A stretch of DNA of 64,000 nt from Rhizobiales bacterium GAS188 (GTDB lineage: Bacteria; Pseudomonadota; Alphaproteobacteria; Rhizobiales; Beijerinckiaceae): contig FNSS01000001.1 in the NCBI GenBank assembly GCA_900104855.1, positions 1,984,001 to 2,048,000 on the forward strand, written 5' to 3'. The notes beneath the pieces were generated by a model, which was not told the origin of the DNA, did no database searches, and was given only the letters and a program-made list of their open reading frames with translations. The position numbers were made by a program, and so were the translations under genes. Shown here in pieces: positions 8,692-17,036 of this stretch; within the stretch, counting starts at the first letter, position 1; the number at the start of each line of letters is the position of its first letter.

Positions 8692-10035
8692 TCAGGCAGC
8701 GGCCGGCAAGGCGCGATCGAAGGCGACCGACAGCTTGTCGACGATCTCGTCGATATGCCGCTCCTCGATGATATAGGGCGGCGCGATCACGATATGGTCG
8801 CCGCGCTTGCCGTCGATGGTGCCGCCCATCGGATAACACATCAGACCCTCCTCCATGGCGGCCGCCTTGATCTTGGTGTTCATGGCGAGTGCCGGGTCGA
8901 AAGGTTCCTTGGTCATTCGGTCCTTGACGAGCTCGATGCCGATGAACAGGCCGCGCCCGCGGATATCGCCGACGAAGGGGTGATTGCCGAGCAGCGCCTC
9001 GAGTCGCTGCTTCAGCTCCTTGCCGAGGGGATCGACACGTTTGATGAGGTCGCGCTTCTCGATCACCTTCTGCACCGCCAGAGCCCCGGCGCAAGCGGCC
9101 GCATGGCCGATATAAGTGTAGCCATGCTGGAAGAAGCCCGAGCCGTCGCGGATCGCCGCCACGATCCGGTCCTGCACCATCATGGCGCCGATCGGCTGGT
9201 AGCCGCCGCCGAGCCCCTTCGCCATGCAGACGATGTCGGGGACGATGCCCTCGTGCTCGAAGGCGAAGCGGGTGCCGCAGCGCCCCATGCCGCACATCAC
9301 CTCATCGAGGATGAGCAACACGCCATGGCGGTCGCAGATCTCGCGGATGCGCTTGAAATAGCCGGGCACCGAGGGCACGGCGCCGAGCGTCGCGCCGACC
9401 ACGGGCTCGGCGATGAAGGCCATCACCGATGCGGAGCCGAGCTCCTCGATCTTCGCCTCGAGCTCGTCGGCGACGCGCAACCCATAGGCCTCGAGGCTCT
9501 CGCCGGCCTCGCGCCCACGATATTCGTAGCAAGGCGCGATGTGGTGGGTCTCGATCAAGAGCGGCAGATATTGCTGGCGCCGCCACATATTGCCGCCGGC
9601 CGCCAAGGCCGCGAGCGTGTTGCCGTGATAGGATTGGCGACGCGCGATGATGTGATGGCGCGAGGTCTCGCCGCGCTCGACGAAATATTGGCGGGCGATC
9701 TTGAGCGCCGACTCGATCGCTTCCGAGCCGCCCGAGACGAAATAGCAATTGCCCAGGCCGGCAGGCGCCTTGGAGGCGAGGAAATCGGCGAGCTCCTCGA
9801 CCGGCTCGGTGCTGAAGAAGCCGGTATGCGCATAAGGGATGCGCTCGAGCTGGCGCGTGATCGCCTCGGTCACCTCCCGGTCCGAATGGCCGAGGCAGGA
9901 GACGGCAGCTCCACCGCTGCCGTCGAGATAGCGCTTGCCGGTGCTGTCGATGATGTAAGGCCCGTCTCCGCCGACCGCGGTCGGAACATCGGCACGCAGA
10001 TTGCGATGGATGACATGCGTCATTGGGGTGGTCAT
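8692..10035 (-). CDS. Class-III aminotransferase (aspartate aminotransferase family)
   Basis: 447-residue fold-type I PLP enzyme. Family marks are YFVSGGSEAIESALKIAR (phosphate binding), RRQSYHGNT, LILDEVMCGMGR (the aspartate that contacts the pyridine nitrogen), and the Schiff-base lysine at about residue 272 in CMAKGLGGGYQPIGAM. The C-terminal domain has GDIRGRGLFIGIELV. Members transfer amino groups from omega-amino acids, beta-alanine, putrescine and similar compounds to pyruvate or oxo acids; the substrate cannot be read from the sequence. The ATG at 10035 has AGGA about eight bases upstream; an ATG four codons later is an alternative. It is the first gene of the minus-strand operon with the dehydratase, anmK and FAH genes. 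Confidence 0.88.
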   Translation of the reverse strand: MTTPMTHVIHRNLRADVPTAVGGDGPYIIDSTGKRYLDGSGGAAVSCLGHSDREVTEAITRQLERIPYAHTGFFSTEPVEELADFLASKAPAGLGNCYFVSGGSEAIESALKIARQYFVERGETSRHHIIARRQSYHGNTLAALAAGGNMWRRQQYLPLLIETHHIAPCYEYRGREAGESLEAYGLRVADELEAKIEELGSASVMAFIAEPVVGATLGAVPSVPGYFKRIREICDRHGVLLILDEVMCGMGRCGTRFAFEHEGIVPDIVCMAKGLGGGYQPIGAMMVQDRIVAAIRDGSGFFQHGYTYIGHAAACAGALAVQKVIEKRDLIKRVDPLGKELKQRLEALLGNHPFVGDIRGRGLFIGIELVKDRMTKEPFDPALAMNTKIKAAAMEEGLMCYPMGGTIDGKRGDHIVIAPPYIIEERHIDEIVDKLSVAFDRALPAAA

Positions 10036-10105
10036 GAGATCCTGGCCTGATGCTGGAATGGAAATCGAGGACGGGACGCCGACCATAACGCCTTCACGCG
10101 CAACG

Positions 10106-10160
10106 CCAAGGGGGGCGCTTGCTTCCCTCTCCCGCGCTCTTCGCGCGGGAGAGGACCTTC
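10106..10160. repeat. Palindromic intergenic repeat beside IS110
   Basis: CTCTCCCGCGC and its complement GCGCGGGAGAG form an 11-bp stem around a four-base loop (TCTT), between the aminotransferase gene and the IS110 element. A related hairpin (CTTCTCCCGC... GCGGGAGAAG) flanks the other side of the IS at about 11.96 kb. Confidence 0.7.
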
Positions 10161-10386
10161 TACCCTTTTGCAAGCCCTAATTTGCGGGGCGGTAACCCCG
10201 CACGGTAGCGAGTGTAGTGTCCCTTCTGGGCACGAGCGTAGCGCCGCGCTGGCTGCGTCAACCGCGCAAGGGCGCGGTGCTGCGCTGCGCTTCGCCCCCT
10301 TCGGGGTGACGTGCGCGGCGCGCGGCGCTCTGCCCGTGGGCAGGTCGGGACGAAGGGATGGTCGCTGCGGTCGAACCCAGGGATGG

Positions 10387-11652
10387 TCATGCCGCGGCCT
10401 CCAGGCTGTTGTGGTCGGGATCGAAGAGAACCTGGCGTCGCAGCAAGGTGCAGGCGACATAGAGCAGGCGGTCACCGACGCTTCGCAGGGCCCGGCCGTG
10501 GCTGTGGCCGCGCCCGCGCAGCGCAGCATAGCGCTGGCGGCTGACCGGGTCGTGCTGGGTGGCGACCCGGGCCCAATGGTAGAGGGCATTCCTCAGCCTT
10601 CGGTTGCAGGCCAGGCGGCGCAGCACCATCCAGGCCTTGCCGCTGCGGCGTGTCACCGGCGCGACCCCGGACAGGGTCCGCAGGACGTGGTAGTCTCTGC
10701 GGCCCAGGGGCTCCGAGCCCTCGGCGAGCAGCGTGGCGAGATTGGTCCTGCCGATCCCCGGCATGGAGCGCAGGATGGTCACGTCGCGCTGCTCGGACAT
10801 CTGCCCCGCTTGGTCCTGCCCCGCTTGGTCCTGCGCCGCCTGTTCGAGCCGAGTGAGGAGCTGCTCGAGCTTGCGCTCGGCCGTCTTCAGTTGCTGGTTG
10901 ATGAGCCCGATGCGCTCGGCGAGGCTGCGGATATGGGCGCTCGCCGCTTCGCTGGCACCGGCCGCGACCTTCAGCGGCGTCTGGCGCAAGATGCGCACCA
11001 CCTCCGGCGCCTCGATGCGGCGGATGCGGTGCGCCTTGAGGATGCGCTGGATCGTGGCCTCGGAGGCCTTGGCGGCCTTGGCCGGGGTCGGCACCCGCCG
11101 CCACAGGGCCAGCAGCCAGTCCTCGGCGAGATCCTCGCTCAGCTGCAGCATTTGCGGATAGTAGCGCCACAGCTGGTCGCGGACCCGGTTGGCGAGGCGG
11201 GTTCGCTCCCGCTTCAGCTCATCCTCGATCCGCGACCACTCCCGCAGCTCGATGCGCACAGGATCATCGATGACGAGACGGCGAAAGGCGCGGCTGTCGG
11301 TGCGCAGGGAGTCCCCGAGCACCTGCGCGTCACGGCTGTCGTCCTTGGCGCCCGCCACCGTGAAGCGGTCACGGAAGCGGTCGAGTTGCTTGGGATTGAT
11401 GGCGAACACCGCAAAGCCGCGCTCCAGAAACGTCTCGACCACCGGTCCATGCGGCGTTTCGATCGCCACCCCGATCCGTCCGGGCTCGGCGCCCGTCTTG
11501 CGGATCAGCCAGTCGCACAGCTCCGCCAGATCGGCGCCCGCGTGCGCCACCTCGCGTTTGCCGACCACCCGGCCGGCCCGGTCCATGAGACAAGCGCAAT
11601 GCGTCTCGCTGGCCCAGTCGAAGCCGACATACCATTCGATGTCATCGGTCAT
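10387..11652 (-). CDS. IS110 family transposase (DEDD recombinase)
   Basis: 421-residue recombinase. The N-terminal RuvC-like DEDD domain (about 1-165) has candidate acidic residues Asp12 in GFDWASETH, Glu65 in VAIETPHG, and Asp105/Asp108 in GAKDDSRDAQ. A helical coiled region follows (about 215-290), ending in a short repeat, QDQAGQDQAGQ. The C-terminal transposase-20 domain has SMPGIGRTNLATLLAEG and the LSGVAPVTRRSGK stretch, where this family carries its conserved serine. The reading frame is intact from ATG to stop, so the enzyme may be active. The long upstream leader (11653 to about 11.9 kb) is the place where IS110-group elements encode their guide RNA. Confidence 0.93.
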   Translation of the reverse strand: MTDDIEWYVGFDWASETHCACLMDRAGRVVGKREVAHAGADLAELCDWLIRKTGAEPGRIGVAIETPHGPVVETFLERGFAVFAINPKQLDRFRDRFTVAGAKDDSRDAQVLGDSLRTDSRAFRRLVIDDPVRIELREWSRIEDELKRERTRLANRVRDQLWRYYPQMLQLSEDLAEDWLLALWRRVPTPAKAAKASEATIQRILKAHRIRRIEAPEVVRILRQTPLKVAAGASEAASAHIRSLAERIGLINQQLKTAERKLEQLLTRLEQAAQDQAGQDQAGQMSEQRDVTILRSMPGIGRTNLATLLAEGSEPLGRRDYHVLRTLSGVAPVTRRSGKAWMVLRRLACNRRLRNALYHWARVATQHDPVSRQRYAALRGRGHSHGRALRSVGDRLLYVACTLLRRQVLFDPDHNSLEAAA

Positions 11653-11900
11653 GACCCTTCTCCACTAGGTTCGGGTCACCGCGACTTGTGTCGATCCCTG
11701 TACCGGCGCTCACGGCGCAACCTTCCACCGGACCTGAGTCGCGGTCTCCCTGCCGAGGCACATGTCCTCTCCAGGTGCTCGGGCGCAGGTGCCATTCGGT
11801 TGCTCCCGGCAGGTCGACCCGGTCCGACCAGTCTACACTGCAGACTGGCCCTCAGACACGCCAAGGGTACAGGGTGCCGAGACGCAGTCGAGGCGGGTGA
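11653..11900 (-). ncRNA. Candidate IS110 bridge-RNA region (non-coding left end)
   Basis: Non-coding leader of about 250 bases upstream of the recombinase, on the same strand. In IS110-group elements this end is transcribed as a bridge RNA whose loops pair with the target and donor DNA; that is established for the IS621 type. Here I can see one clear hairpin, CCAGTCT-loop-AGACTGG, at 11828-11848, plus several G+C-rich complementary stretches, which is compatible with a structured RNA. The RNA itself, its start and its guide loops are inference. No conserved covariance could be tested. Confidence 0.4.
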
Positions 11901-11924
11901 GGGACGGTTGAGCGCTTCAGCGGC

Positions 11925-11992
11925 GTCCCTCATCCGCCCTCACTGCGTTCGGGCACCTTCTCCCGCGAAAGAGCGGGAGAAGGGAAGCGCAC
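11925..11992. repeat. Palindromic intergenic repeat, other side of IS110
   Basis: Contains CCCTCATCCGCCCTCACTGC followed by CTTCTCCCGC, a four-base AAAG-type loop region, and GCGGGAGAAG. This phrase is common between genes in Hyphomicrobiales genomes. It sits between the IS110 leader and the phospholipase-D-like gene. Confidence 0.7.
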
Positions 11993-12006
11993 GACCGTCA
12001 GCGCTC

Positions 12007-12618
12007 TCACATCCGCGAGGACCCCACGGTCTCCGACATATTGCCGGCGCGTCGCCACATCGTCTCGAATGTCTGCTCGAAAGCCGCGATCGCGGCCGGG
12101 TCGCGGATGACGACGAGATCGTCATCCTCCCGCTTCAACCCCGAGACGGTGAAATTGGCGGAGCCGGTGCGCAGCACCTTGCCGTCGACGCAATAGGACT
12201 TCAGATGCATGATCTCGGAGCCTGGAGGCTTGAGGCGCACCTCGATGCGCTGCGCCTCGCGCAAGCCCCGAGCCCGTCCGGCAAAGCCCGGTCCCGACGC
12301 CTCCTGCCCGCCGTCGAGATAGAGCCGCACATGCACGCCGCGCGCGGCCGCATCCGCCAGGGCCTCGATCAGGCCGATATCGGTCAGGAGATAGGCCGCG
12401 ATGTCGATGGAGCGGTTGGCCGAGCGCAGCAGCGCCAGATCGAAGCGCTCAAGGTCCGCGGCCGGCGCATAGCGAATCTCGACCGGGCCGCTGCCGAGCG
12501 GACGTGCCTCGCGCGCATGGGTGAGGATTTCGAGCCCCGCGACCAATCCGAGGCCCACCGCCACCAGAGCCGGACGCCCCCAGATATGGCGCCTCGCCGG
12601 GCGATAAGCTGCTCGCAT
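12007..12618 (-). CDS. Phospholipase D-like domain protein, single HKD motif
   Basis: 203-residue protein with one N-terminal hydrophobic segment (about residues 17-32, ALVAVGLGLVAGLEIL), which looks like a signal anchor, followed by a single PLD domain. The catalytic HxKx4D motif is HLKSYCVDGK, followed by LRTGSANFTVSGL. Earlier blocks are SIDIAAYLLTD and GVHVRLYLDGGQ. Single-HKD proteins act as dimers and include Nuc-type nucleases and cardiolipin-synthase-like enzymes; which applies here is unknown. The start at 12618 follows GGGGGA. Longer in-frame starts upstream give an unlikely 60-residue hydrophilic lead. It is divergent from chvI. Confidence 0.82.
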   Translation of the reverse strand: MRAAYRPARRHIWGRPALVAVGLGLVAGLEILTHAREARPLGSGPVEIRYAPAADLERFDLALLRSANRSIDIAAYLLTDIGLIEALADAAARGVHVRLYLDGGQEASGPGFAGRARGLREAQRIEVRLKPPGSEIMHLKSYCVDGKVLRTGSANFTVSGLKREDDDLVVIRDPAAIAAFEQTFETMWRRAGNMSETVGSSRM

Positions 12619-12961
12619 GGCTGATCCCCCAGTTTCTAGCCAAAAAAGGCTTCCCGCCCAGAAATAGCCGGCCCAAACACCCCGATGGCGCACCAAATTG
12701 GGGCGCCGCTCAGGCGGCGTCAAATCCGCGGCAGTTGAAAATCCCGTCGGCATTGATGTCGTCGCAAGGATGGGGAAATGGCTGCGATTTGTCCCTCGCG
12801 CCATTGAGGGCTATGATAGAGTGGTGATTCAAAACGATGAGATGGGCCAGGCCCGGGATGGGTTTGGCCGCGAGCTAGCCTTGATCTCGCCCGGTTTCGC
12901 GCGCTGCGTGCCCGCGAGATTTGGAATGACCGCACAACCAGATATGGATTGACATTTCATC
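12619..12961. other. Intergenic region between divergent pld-like and chvI genes
   Basis: 343 bases with no convincing gene. It must hold the promoters of both divergent genes, but I see no promoter boxes strong enough to mark. A short GCCGCTCAGGCGGC inverted repeat lies near 12710. Confidence 0.5.
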
Positions 12962-13660
12962 ATGCCCACCATCGCCCTGGTCGACGACGACCGCAACATC
13001 CTCACCTCCGTGTCGATCGCGCTCGAGGCCGAGGGTTACCGCATCCAGACCTTCACGGATGGGGCGTCGGCACTCGAAGGCCTGAAGCAGAGCCAGCCCG
13101 ACCTCGCCATCCTCGACATCAAGATGCCCCGCATGGACGGCATGGAGCTGTTGCGTCGCTTGCGGCAGAAGACCGACATGCCGGTGATCTTCCTGACCTC
13201 CAAGGACGAGGAGATCGACGAGTTGTTCGGCCTGAAGATGGGCGCCGACGATTTCATCCGCAAACCCTTTTCGCAGCGCCTCCTGGTCGAGCGCGTGCGC
13301 GCCGTGCTGCGCCGCGCCCAGCCGAAGGACGGCTCGGCGCCGCGCGAGAACGACGCCAAGGTCATCGAGCGCGGCAATCTGCGCATGGATCCGGAGCGCC
13401 ATACCTGCACCTGGAAGGGGCAGCCCGTGACCCTCACGGTGACCGAATTCCTGATCCTGCAGGCGCTGGCGCAGCGTCCCGGCGTGGTGAAGAGCCGCAA
13501 CGCCCTGATGGATGCCGCCTATGACGACGAGGTCTATGTCGATGACCGCACCATCGACAGCCACATCAAGCGGCTGCGCAAGAAGTTCAAGGTGGTCGAG
13601 GATTCCTTCGAGATGATCGAGACGCTCTATGGAGTGGGTTATCGCTTCAAGGAGGCGTGA
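12962..13660 (+). CDS. chvI: Two-component response regulator ChvI
   Basis: 232-residue OmpR/PhoB-type regulator. The receiver domain has the acidic pocket DDD at residues 8-10, phosphoacceptor Asp52 in [13 protein letters not shown] and Lys101 in DDFIRKPFS. The C-terminal winged helix ends with [19 protein letters not shown] and a LYGVGYRF terminus, as in ChvI. In rhizobia and relatives, ChvG/ChvI answer acid and envelope stress and control exopolysaccharide, motility and host-associated genes. The kinase gene follows after 55 bp. This neighbourhood (chvI-chvG-hprK-EIIA-HPr) is conserved in Hyphomicrobiales and is the reason for the specific name. Confidence 0.94.
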   Translation: MPTIALVDDDRNILTSVSIALEAEGYRIQTFTDGASALEGLKQSQPDLAILDIKMPRMDGMELLRRLRQKTDMPVIFLTSKDEEIDELFGLKMGADDFIRKPFSQRLLVERVRAVLRRAQPKDGSAPRENDAKVIERGNLRMDPERHTCTWKGQPVTLTVTEFLILQALAQRPGVVKSRNALMDAAYDDEVYVDDRTIDSHIKRLRKKFKVVEDSFEMIETLYGVGYRFKEA

Positions 13661-13715
13661 GGCCAGGACTGATTGGCTTGATTGCAGGACCTATAGGGCT
13701 GCGCCCTTTGCGACC

Positions 13716-15509
13716 ATGACCGTAGCGACAGACCCGATCCAGACCTCGGCAAGGCAAAGCTCTGCGAAGCGCGGCTTCCTCATCAGGACGCGCGCGCGGC
13801 TGCTGCGCCTCGCCCAAGGCATGGCGCGGCGCGTTTCGTCGAGCCTGACCCGACGCATCGTCTTCCTCAACCTCGCCGGCCTCGCGGTGATGTTGTTCGG
13901 CTTCATGTATCTCAACCAGCTGCGCGCCGGCCTCATCGATGCGCGGGTACAGAGCCTGTTCATCCAGGGCGAGATCATCGCCGGCGCCATCGCCTCCTCG
14001 GCCACGGTCGAGAACGACGTCATCACGCTCGATCCCGACAAGCTCCTCCAGCTGCATGCCGGCCAGAGCACCGAGAGCGACGAGGACGATGCCTCATCGC
14101 TGCAATTCTCCATCAACCCGGAGCAGGTGGCGCCGCTGCTGCGCCGGGTCGTGACGCCGACGCGCACGCGCGCCCGCATCTATGACCGCGACGGCTCGCT
14201 TCTGCTCGACACGCGCACCCTCATGGGCGGCAGCGGCATCCTGCGCTCGGATCTGCCGCCTCCCTATGAGGCGAAGCCCCATTTCCTGGCGCGCCTGTGG
14301 GCGAACCTCACCCATCCCTTCGCCAAGTCCGGCACGCCGAGCGCCGACGACACCCCAGCCCAGCCCGGAAAGATCGCCCATGAGGTGGCGACCGCGCTCA
14401 CCGGAGCGATCACCAGCGCCGTCAACCTCAACCGGGCCGGCGAGACCATCGTCTCGGTCGGGGTGCCGATCCAGAGGTTCCGCACGGTACGCGGCGTGCT
14501 CCTGCTGTCGACGCAGGGAGGCGATATCGACGCGATGATCTGGAGCGAGCGGCTCGGCCTGTTCCGCGTCTTCCTGGTCGCCGCCATCGTGATGACGGTC
14601 TTGTCGTTCCTGCTCGCGGGCACCATTGCGGGCCCGGTGCGGCGTCTCGCCGAAGCCGCCGAACGCGTGCGCCGCGGCATCAAATCGCGCCAGGAGATTC
14701 CGGATTTCAGCAAGCGGCCCGACGAGATCGGCCATCTCTCGGGCGCGCTGCGCGACATGACGCAAGCGCTCTACAAGCGCATGGACGCGATCGAGAGCTT
14801 CGCGGCCGATGTCGCCCATGAGCTGAAGAACCCGCTCACCTCGCTGCGCAGCGCCGTCGAGACGCTGCCCCTGGCGCGCACCCCCGATTCGCAAAAGCGG
14901 CTGATGAGCGTCATCCAGCATGATGTGCGCCGCCTCAACCGGCTCATCAGCGACATCTCGGACGCTTCGCGGCTCGATGCAGAGCTCGCCCGCCAGGATT
15001 CCGAGCCCGTGGAGCTCGGCGCCCTCTTGAAGGCGATCGTCTCGGTCGCGAACGACACCCACCGGGAGGAGCAGGCGGGCGTCGAGCTCGTCATCTCGCG
15101 CCACGCGCTCGGCAAGAATGCCTTCCTGACGATGGGGCATGACAGCCGCATCGGCCAGGTGATCACCAATCTCATCGACAATGCCCGCTCGTTCTCGCCG
15201 CCGGACAAGACGGTGCGGGTCGGCCTCGACCGGCACGGGAACTCGATCGAGATCACGGTCGAGGATGAGGGGCCGGGCATTTCCGAACACGCGCTGGAGC
15301 GGATCTTCGAGCGCTTCTACACGGATCGTCCCAATCAGGGTTTTGGCCAGAATTCCGGCCTCGGCTTGTCGATCTCGCGCCAGATCGTCGAGGCGCATGA
15401 CGGCAAGATCTGGGCCGAGAACCGCCACTTAGCGGACTCGTCCGCCGAGCCTGGCGTCGGCGGAGGAGCAAAATTCACGGTACAATTGCCCGCGGCCGTT
15501 GTCGCATGA
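13716..15509 (+). CDS. chvG: Sensor histidine kinase ChvG
   Basis: 597-residue inner-membrane kinase, partner of ChvI. Counting from the ATG at 13716 (MTVATDP), there is a transmembrane segment at about 47-66, a periplasmic domain of about 215 residues, a second segment at about 283-302, and a HAMP linker. The H-box follows with phosphoacceptor His368 in FAADVAHELKNPLTSLRS, and the ATPase domain has N-box NLIDNARSFSPP and G-boxes VEDEGPGIS and GLGLSISRQI. A longer in-frame start overlaps chvI and lacks a good ribosome site. The stop overlaps the hprK start by ATGA, so hprK is translationally coupled. Confidence 0.94.
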   Translation: MTVATDPIQTSARQSSAKRGFLIRTRARLLRLAQGMARRVSSSLTRRIVFLNLAGLAVMLFGFMYLNQLRAGLIDARVQSLFIQGEIIAGAIASSATVENDVITLDPDKLLQLHAGQSTESDEDDASSLQFSINPEQVAPLLRRVVTPTRTRARIYDRDGSLLLDTRTLMGGSGILRSDLPPPYEAKPHFLARLWANLTHPFAKSGTPSADDTPAQPGKIAHEVATALTGAITSAVNLNRAGETIVSVGVPIQRFRTVRGVLLLSTQGGDIDAMIWSERLGLFRVFLVAAIVMTVLSFLLAGTIAGPVRRLAEAAERVRRGIKSRQEIPDFSKRPDEIGHLSGALRDMTQALYKRMDAIESFAADVAHELKNPLTSLRSAVETLPLARTPDSQKRLMSVIQHDVRRLNRLISDISDASRLDAELARQDSEPVELGALLKAIVSVANDTHREEQAGVELVISRHALGKNAFLTMGHDSRIGQVITNLIDNARSFSPPDKTVRVGLDRHGNSIEITVEDEGPGISEHALERIFERFYTDRPNQGFGQNSGLGLSISRQIVEAHDGKIWAENRHLADSSAEPGVGGGAKFTVQLPAAVVA

Positions 15510-16105
15510 GCGCTGACGGTCGCCTCACGAGGCTCAATTTGGCCAAGATCTCGCCGACGCAGACTCTGCATGCGAGCTGCATCGTCATCCGCGAGAGCGG
15601 CATCCTCATCCGAGGCCCATCCGGGGCCGGCAAGTCGAGCCTCGCCATGCTGCTCCTGGCGCAGGCGCGCCTGCGCGGCGAGTTTGCGGCCTGGGTGGCC
15701 GATGACCGGGTGGTGGTGACCTCCTCGGCCGGCCGTCTGCTGGCTGCTCCGCATCCCAGGATTGCCGGGCGCTTCGAGGCGCGCGGCCTTGGTCTGTTCG
15801 AGGGGCACCATGAGCCGCGCGCGGTGCTGCGCCTCGTCCTCGATCTCGAAGAGGCGGTGGAGCGGCTTCCCGCACCAAGCGAGCTCAGCGCGCTTGTCGC
15901 CGGTGTCGCACTTCGACGCATGCCGCTTGTTGCCGGGCGCGCGGGATTGTATGAAGCCTCCCTTGTCTTGTCTGAAGTCTTGGTGTTGTCCGAAGTCTTG
16001 GTCTTGTCCGAAGTCTCGTCCGTTGACCTGGACCTTATGCAGACGCGCCAAGAGGGTGACGGCCGCCTGACCTCGACTTCTCGGGTCGGGGCGGTGGGTA
16101 TTTGA
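15506..16105 (+). CDS. hprK: HPr kinase/phosphorylase (short alphaproteobacterial form)
   Basis: Phosphorylates HPr on its regulatory serine. In alphaproteobacteria the protein is reduced to the C-terminal kinase domain, as here: Walker A GPSGAGKS at residues 37-44, then AAWVADDRVVV and the GLGLFEGHHEP region in place of the longer signature. The kinase core ends at about residue 150. The last 45-50 residues are an unusual tail that includes three copies of a six-residue LVLSEV-type unit encoded by an 18-bp tandem repeat, followed by a hydrophilic end. The tail probably does not affect the core, and it could vary between strains. The gene is coupled to chvG by ATGA and followed by the EIIA(Man) and HPr genes. 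Confidence 0.9.
   Translation: MSADGRLTRLNLAKISPTQTLHASCIVIRESGILIRGPSGAGKSSLAMLLLAQARLRGEFAAWVADDRVVVTSSAGRLLAAPHPRIAGRFEARGLGLFEGHHEPRAVLRLVLDLEEAVERLPAPSELSALVAGVALRRMPLVAGRAGLYEASLVLSEVLVLSEVLVLSEVSSVDLDLMQTRQEGDGRLTSTSRVGAVGI
15962..16015 (+). repeat. 18-bp tandem repeat (three units) inside hprK
   Basis: Three consecutive 18-base units of the type TTGGTCTTGTCCGAAGTC, differing at one to three positions. They encode repeated LVLSEV. Being a multiple of three, copy-number change would keep the frame. Confidence 0.9.
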
Positions 16106-16115
16106 CGGAAGATTG

Positions 16116-16517
16116 ATGATCGGCATCGTTCTCGTGACGCATGGGCGCCTCGCCGTGGAGTTCCGCGCGGCTCTGGAACATGTCGTCGGCCCCCAGGCGC
16201 AAATCGCCACGATCGCGATTGCACCCGACGACGACATGGAGCTGCGCCGGCGCGAGATCCTCGACAAGATCGCCGAAGTCGATAGCGGCCAGGGCGTCGC
16301 CGTCCTGACCGACATGTTCGGCGGCACGCCCTCGAATCTGGCGATCTCGGCCATGAACGGCCGCGAGGTCGAGGTGATCGCCGGCATCAACCTGCCGATG
16401 CTGATCAAGCTCGCGAGCGTGCGCTGCGACAAAGTCCTGGCAGATGCCGTGATCTGCGCCAAGGATGCCGGGCGCAAATACATCAATGTTGCGAGCGAGG
16501 TGCTCGCCGGCCATTAA
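16116..16517 (+). CDS. PTS mannose-type EIIA component
   Basis: 133-residue EIIA(Man)-fold protein. The phosphorylated histidine is His9 in GIVLVTHGRLA. Other family blocks are AVLTDMFGGTPSNLA and VIAGINLPMLIKLA. In Hyphomicrobiales this protein is part of an incomplete, regulatory PTS without a sugar permease; it receives phosphate from HPr and affects carbon/nitrogen control and the ChvG/ChvI pathway. It follows hprK by 10 bp and precedes HPr by 42 bp. The ATG at 16116 has an ACGGAAGA ribosome site; a TTG one codon earlier is an unlikely alternative. Confidence 0.93.
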   Translation: MIGIVLVTHGRLAVEFRAALEHVVGPQAQIATIAIAPDDDMELRRREILDKIAEVDSGQGVAVLTDMFGGTPSNLAISAMNGREVEVIAGINLPMLIKLASVRCDKVLADAVICAKDAGRKYINVASEVLAGH

Positions 16518-16559
16518 GGCAGAAGCGATCATGGATCTGGTCTCGACCGGAGCGCATCC

Positions 16560-16895
16560 ATGACCGCCCATATCTCCAGGACAGTGCCATCGATGACCGA
16601 GCCCGACATCGCAGCCGAGAACGCGCTCCTGTCCCGCGAGCTCGAAATCATCAACAAGCGCGGGCTGCATGCGCGGGCCTCGGCCAAATTCGTTAAATGC
16701 GTCGAGCGCTTCGAGGCGGAGGTCACGGTGTCGCGGCTCGGAGAGACGGTCGGCGGACGCTCGATCATGGGGCTGTTGACGCTGGCCGCTGCCCAGGGAA
16801 CCTCGATCCTGGTGGCGGCGCGCGGGTTGCAGGCCGGAGAGGCGCTGGCAGCACTCGCCGAGCTCATCTCCAATAAATTCGACGAAGGCGAGTGA
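16560..16895 (+). CDS. ptsH: Phosphocarrier protein HPr
   Basis: HPr-like carrier. The active histidine is His37 in INKRGLHARASAKF, and the regulatory serine, target of HprK, is Ser68 in VGGRSIMGLLTLAA. The protein has 111 residues, longer than usual because of an N-terminal lead of about 25 residues. An internal ATG (MTEPDIAA) at 16593 would give 100 residues, but GGAGCG precedes the first ATG. It is the last gene of the chvI-chvG-hprK-EIIA-HPr run. No enzyme I gene is within the window. A dispersed repeat follows the stop. Confidence 0.93.
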   Translation: MTAHISRTVPSMTEPDIAAENALLSRELEIINKRGLHARASAKFVKCVERFEAEVTVSRLGETVGGRSIMGLLTLAAAQGTSILVAARGLQAGEALAALAELISNKFDEGE

Positions 16896-16912
16896 GCGCG
16901 CCTGAGCTACGT

Positions 16913-17034
16913 TGGGAGCGCGGGCGTCCTCGCCCGCTCTTGTGAACGGCGAGGCCGACATCGCCGGGGTAAAGGGCGACCGAGACGGTCGCGGTCCCAG
17001 GGCGGTGGGAGCGTCCCGCCCGCTCTCGTGAGCC
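16913..17034. repeat. Dispersed repeat, copy 3, with a partial fourth arm
   Basis: Begins TGGGAGCGCGGGCGTCCTCG and ends GACGGTCGCGGTCCCAG at 17000. After five bases a truncated second copy (GTGGGAGCGTCCCGCCCGCT) runs to 17034, three bases from the folK stop. It lies between the convergent HPr and folK genes, so it could also act as a bidirectional transcription barrier. Confidence 0.85.
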
Positions 17035-17036
17035 AA

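Larger units (their letters stand above)
10170..11925 (-). mobile_element. IS110-family insertion sequence (approximate limits)
   Basis: The element comprises a single recombinase gene with about 215 bases of non-coding DNA downstream and about 270 bases upstream of it. IS110 elements lack clear terminal inverted repeats and often make no target duplication, so the ends cannot be fixed from one copy. I placed them between the two hairpin repeats that bracket the gene at 10.1-10.16 and 11.93-11.99 kb. IS110 relatives are known to target REP-like palindromes, which fits this position. A second genomic copy or an empty site would define the true ends. Confidence 0.7.

Noticed and set aside
10168..12624. 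Long plus-strand open frame across IS110 and the PLD-like gene
   Set aside because: Antisense shadow of the IS110 recombinase and the PLD gene, with no motif and no ribosome site.
12620..12804. Longer form of the PLD-like protein
   Set aside because: The additional 60 residues are hydrophilic and would precede the signal anchor; the ATG at 12618 has a ribosome site and puts the anchor at the N-terminus.
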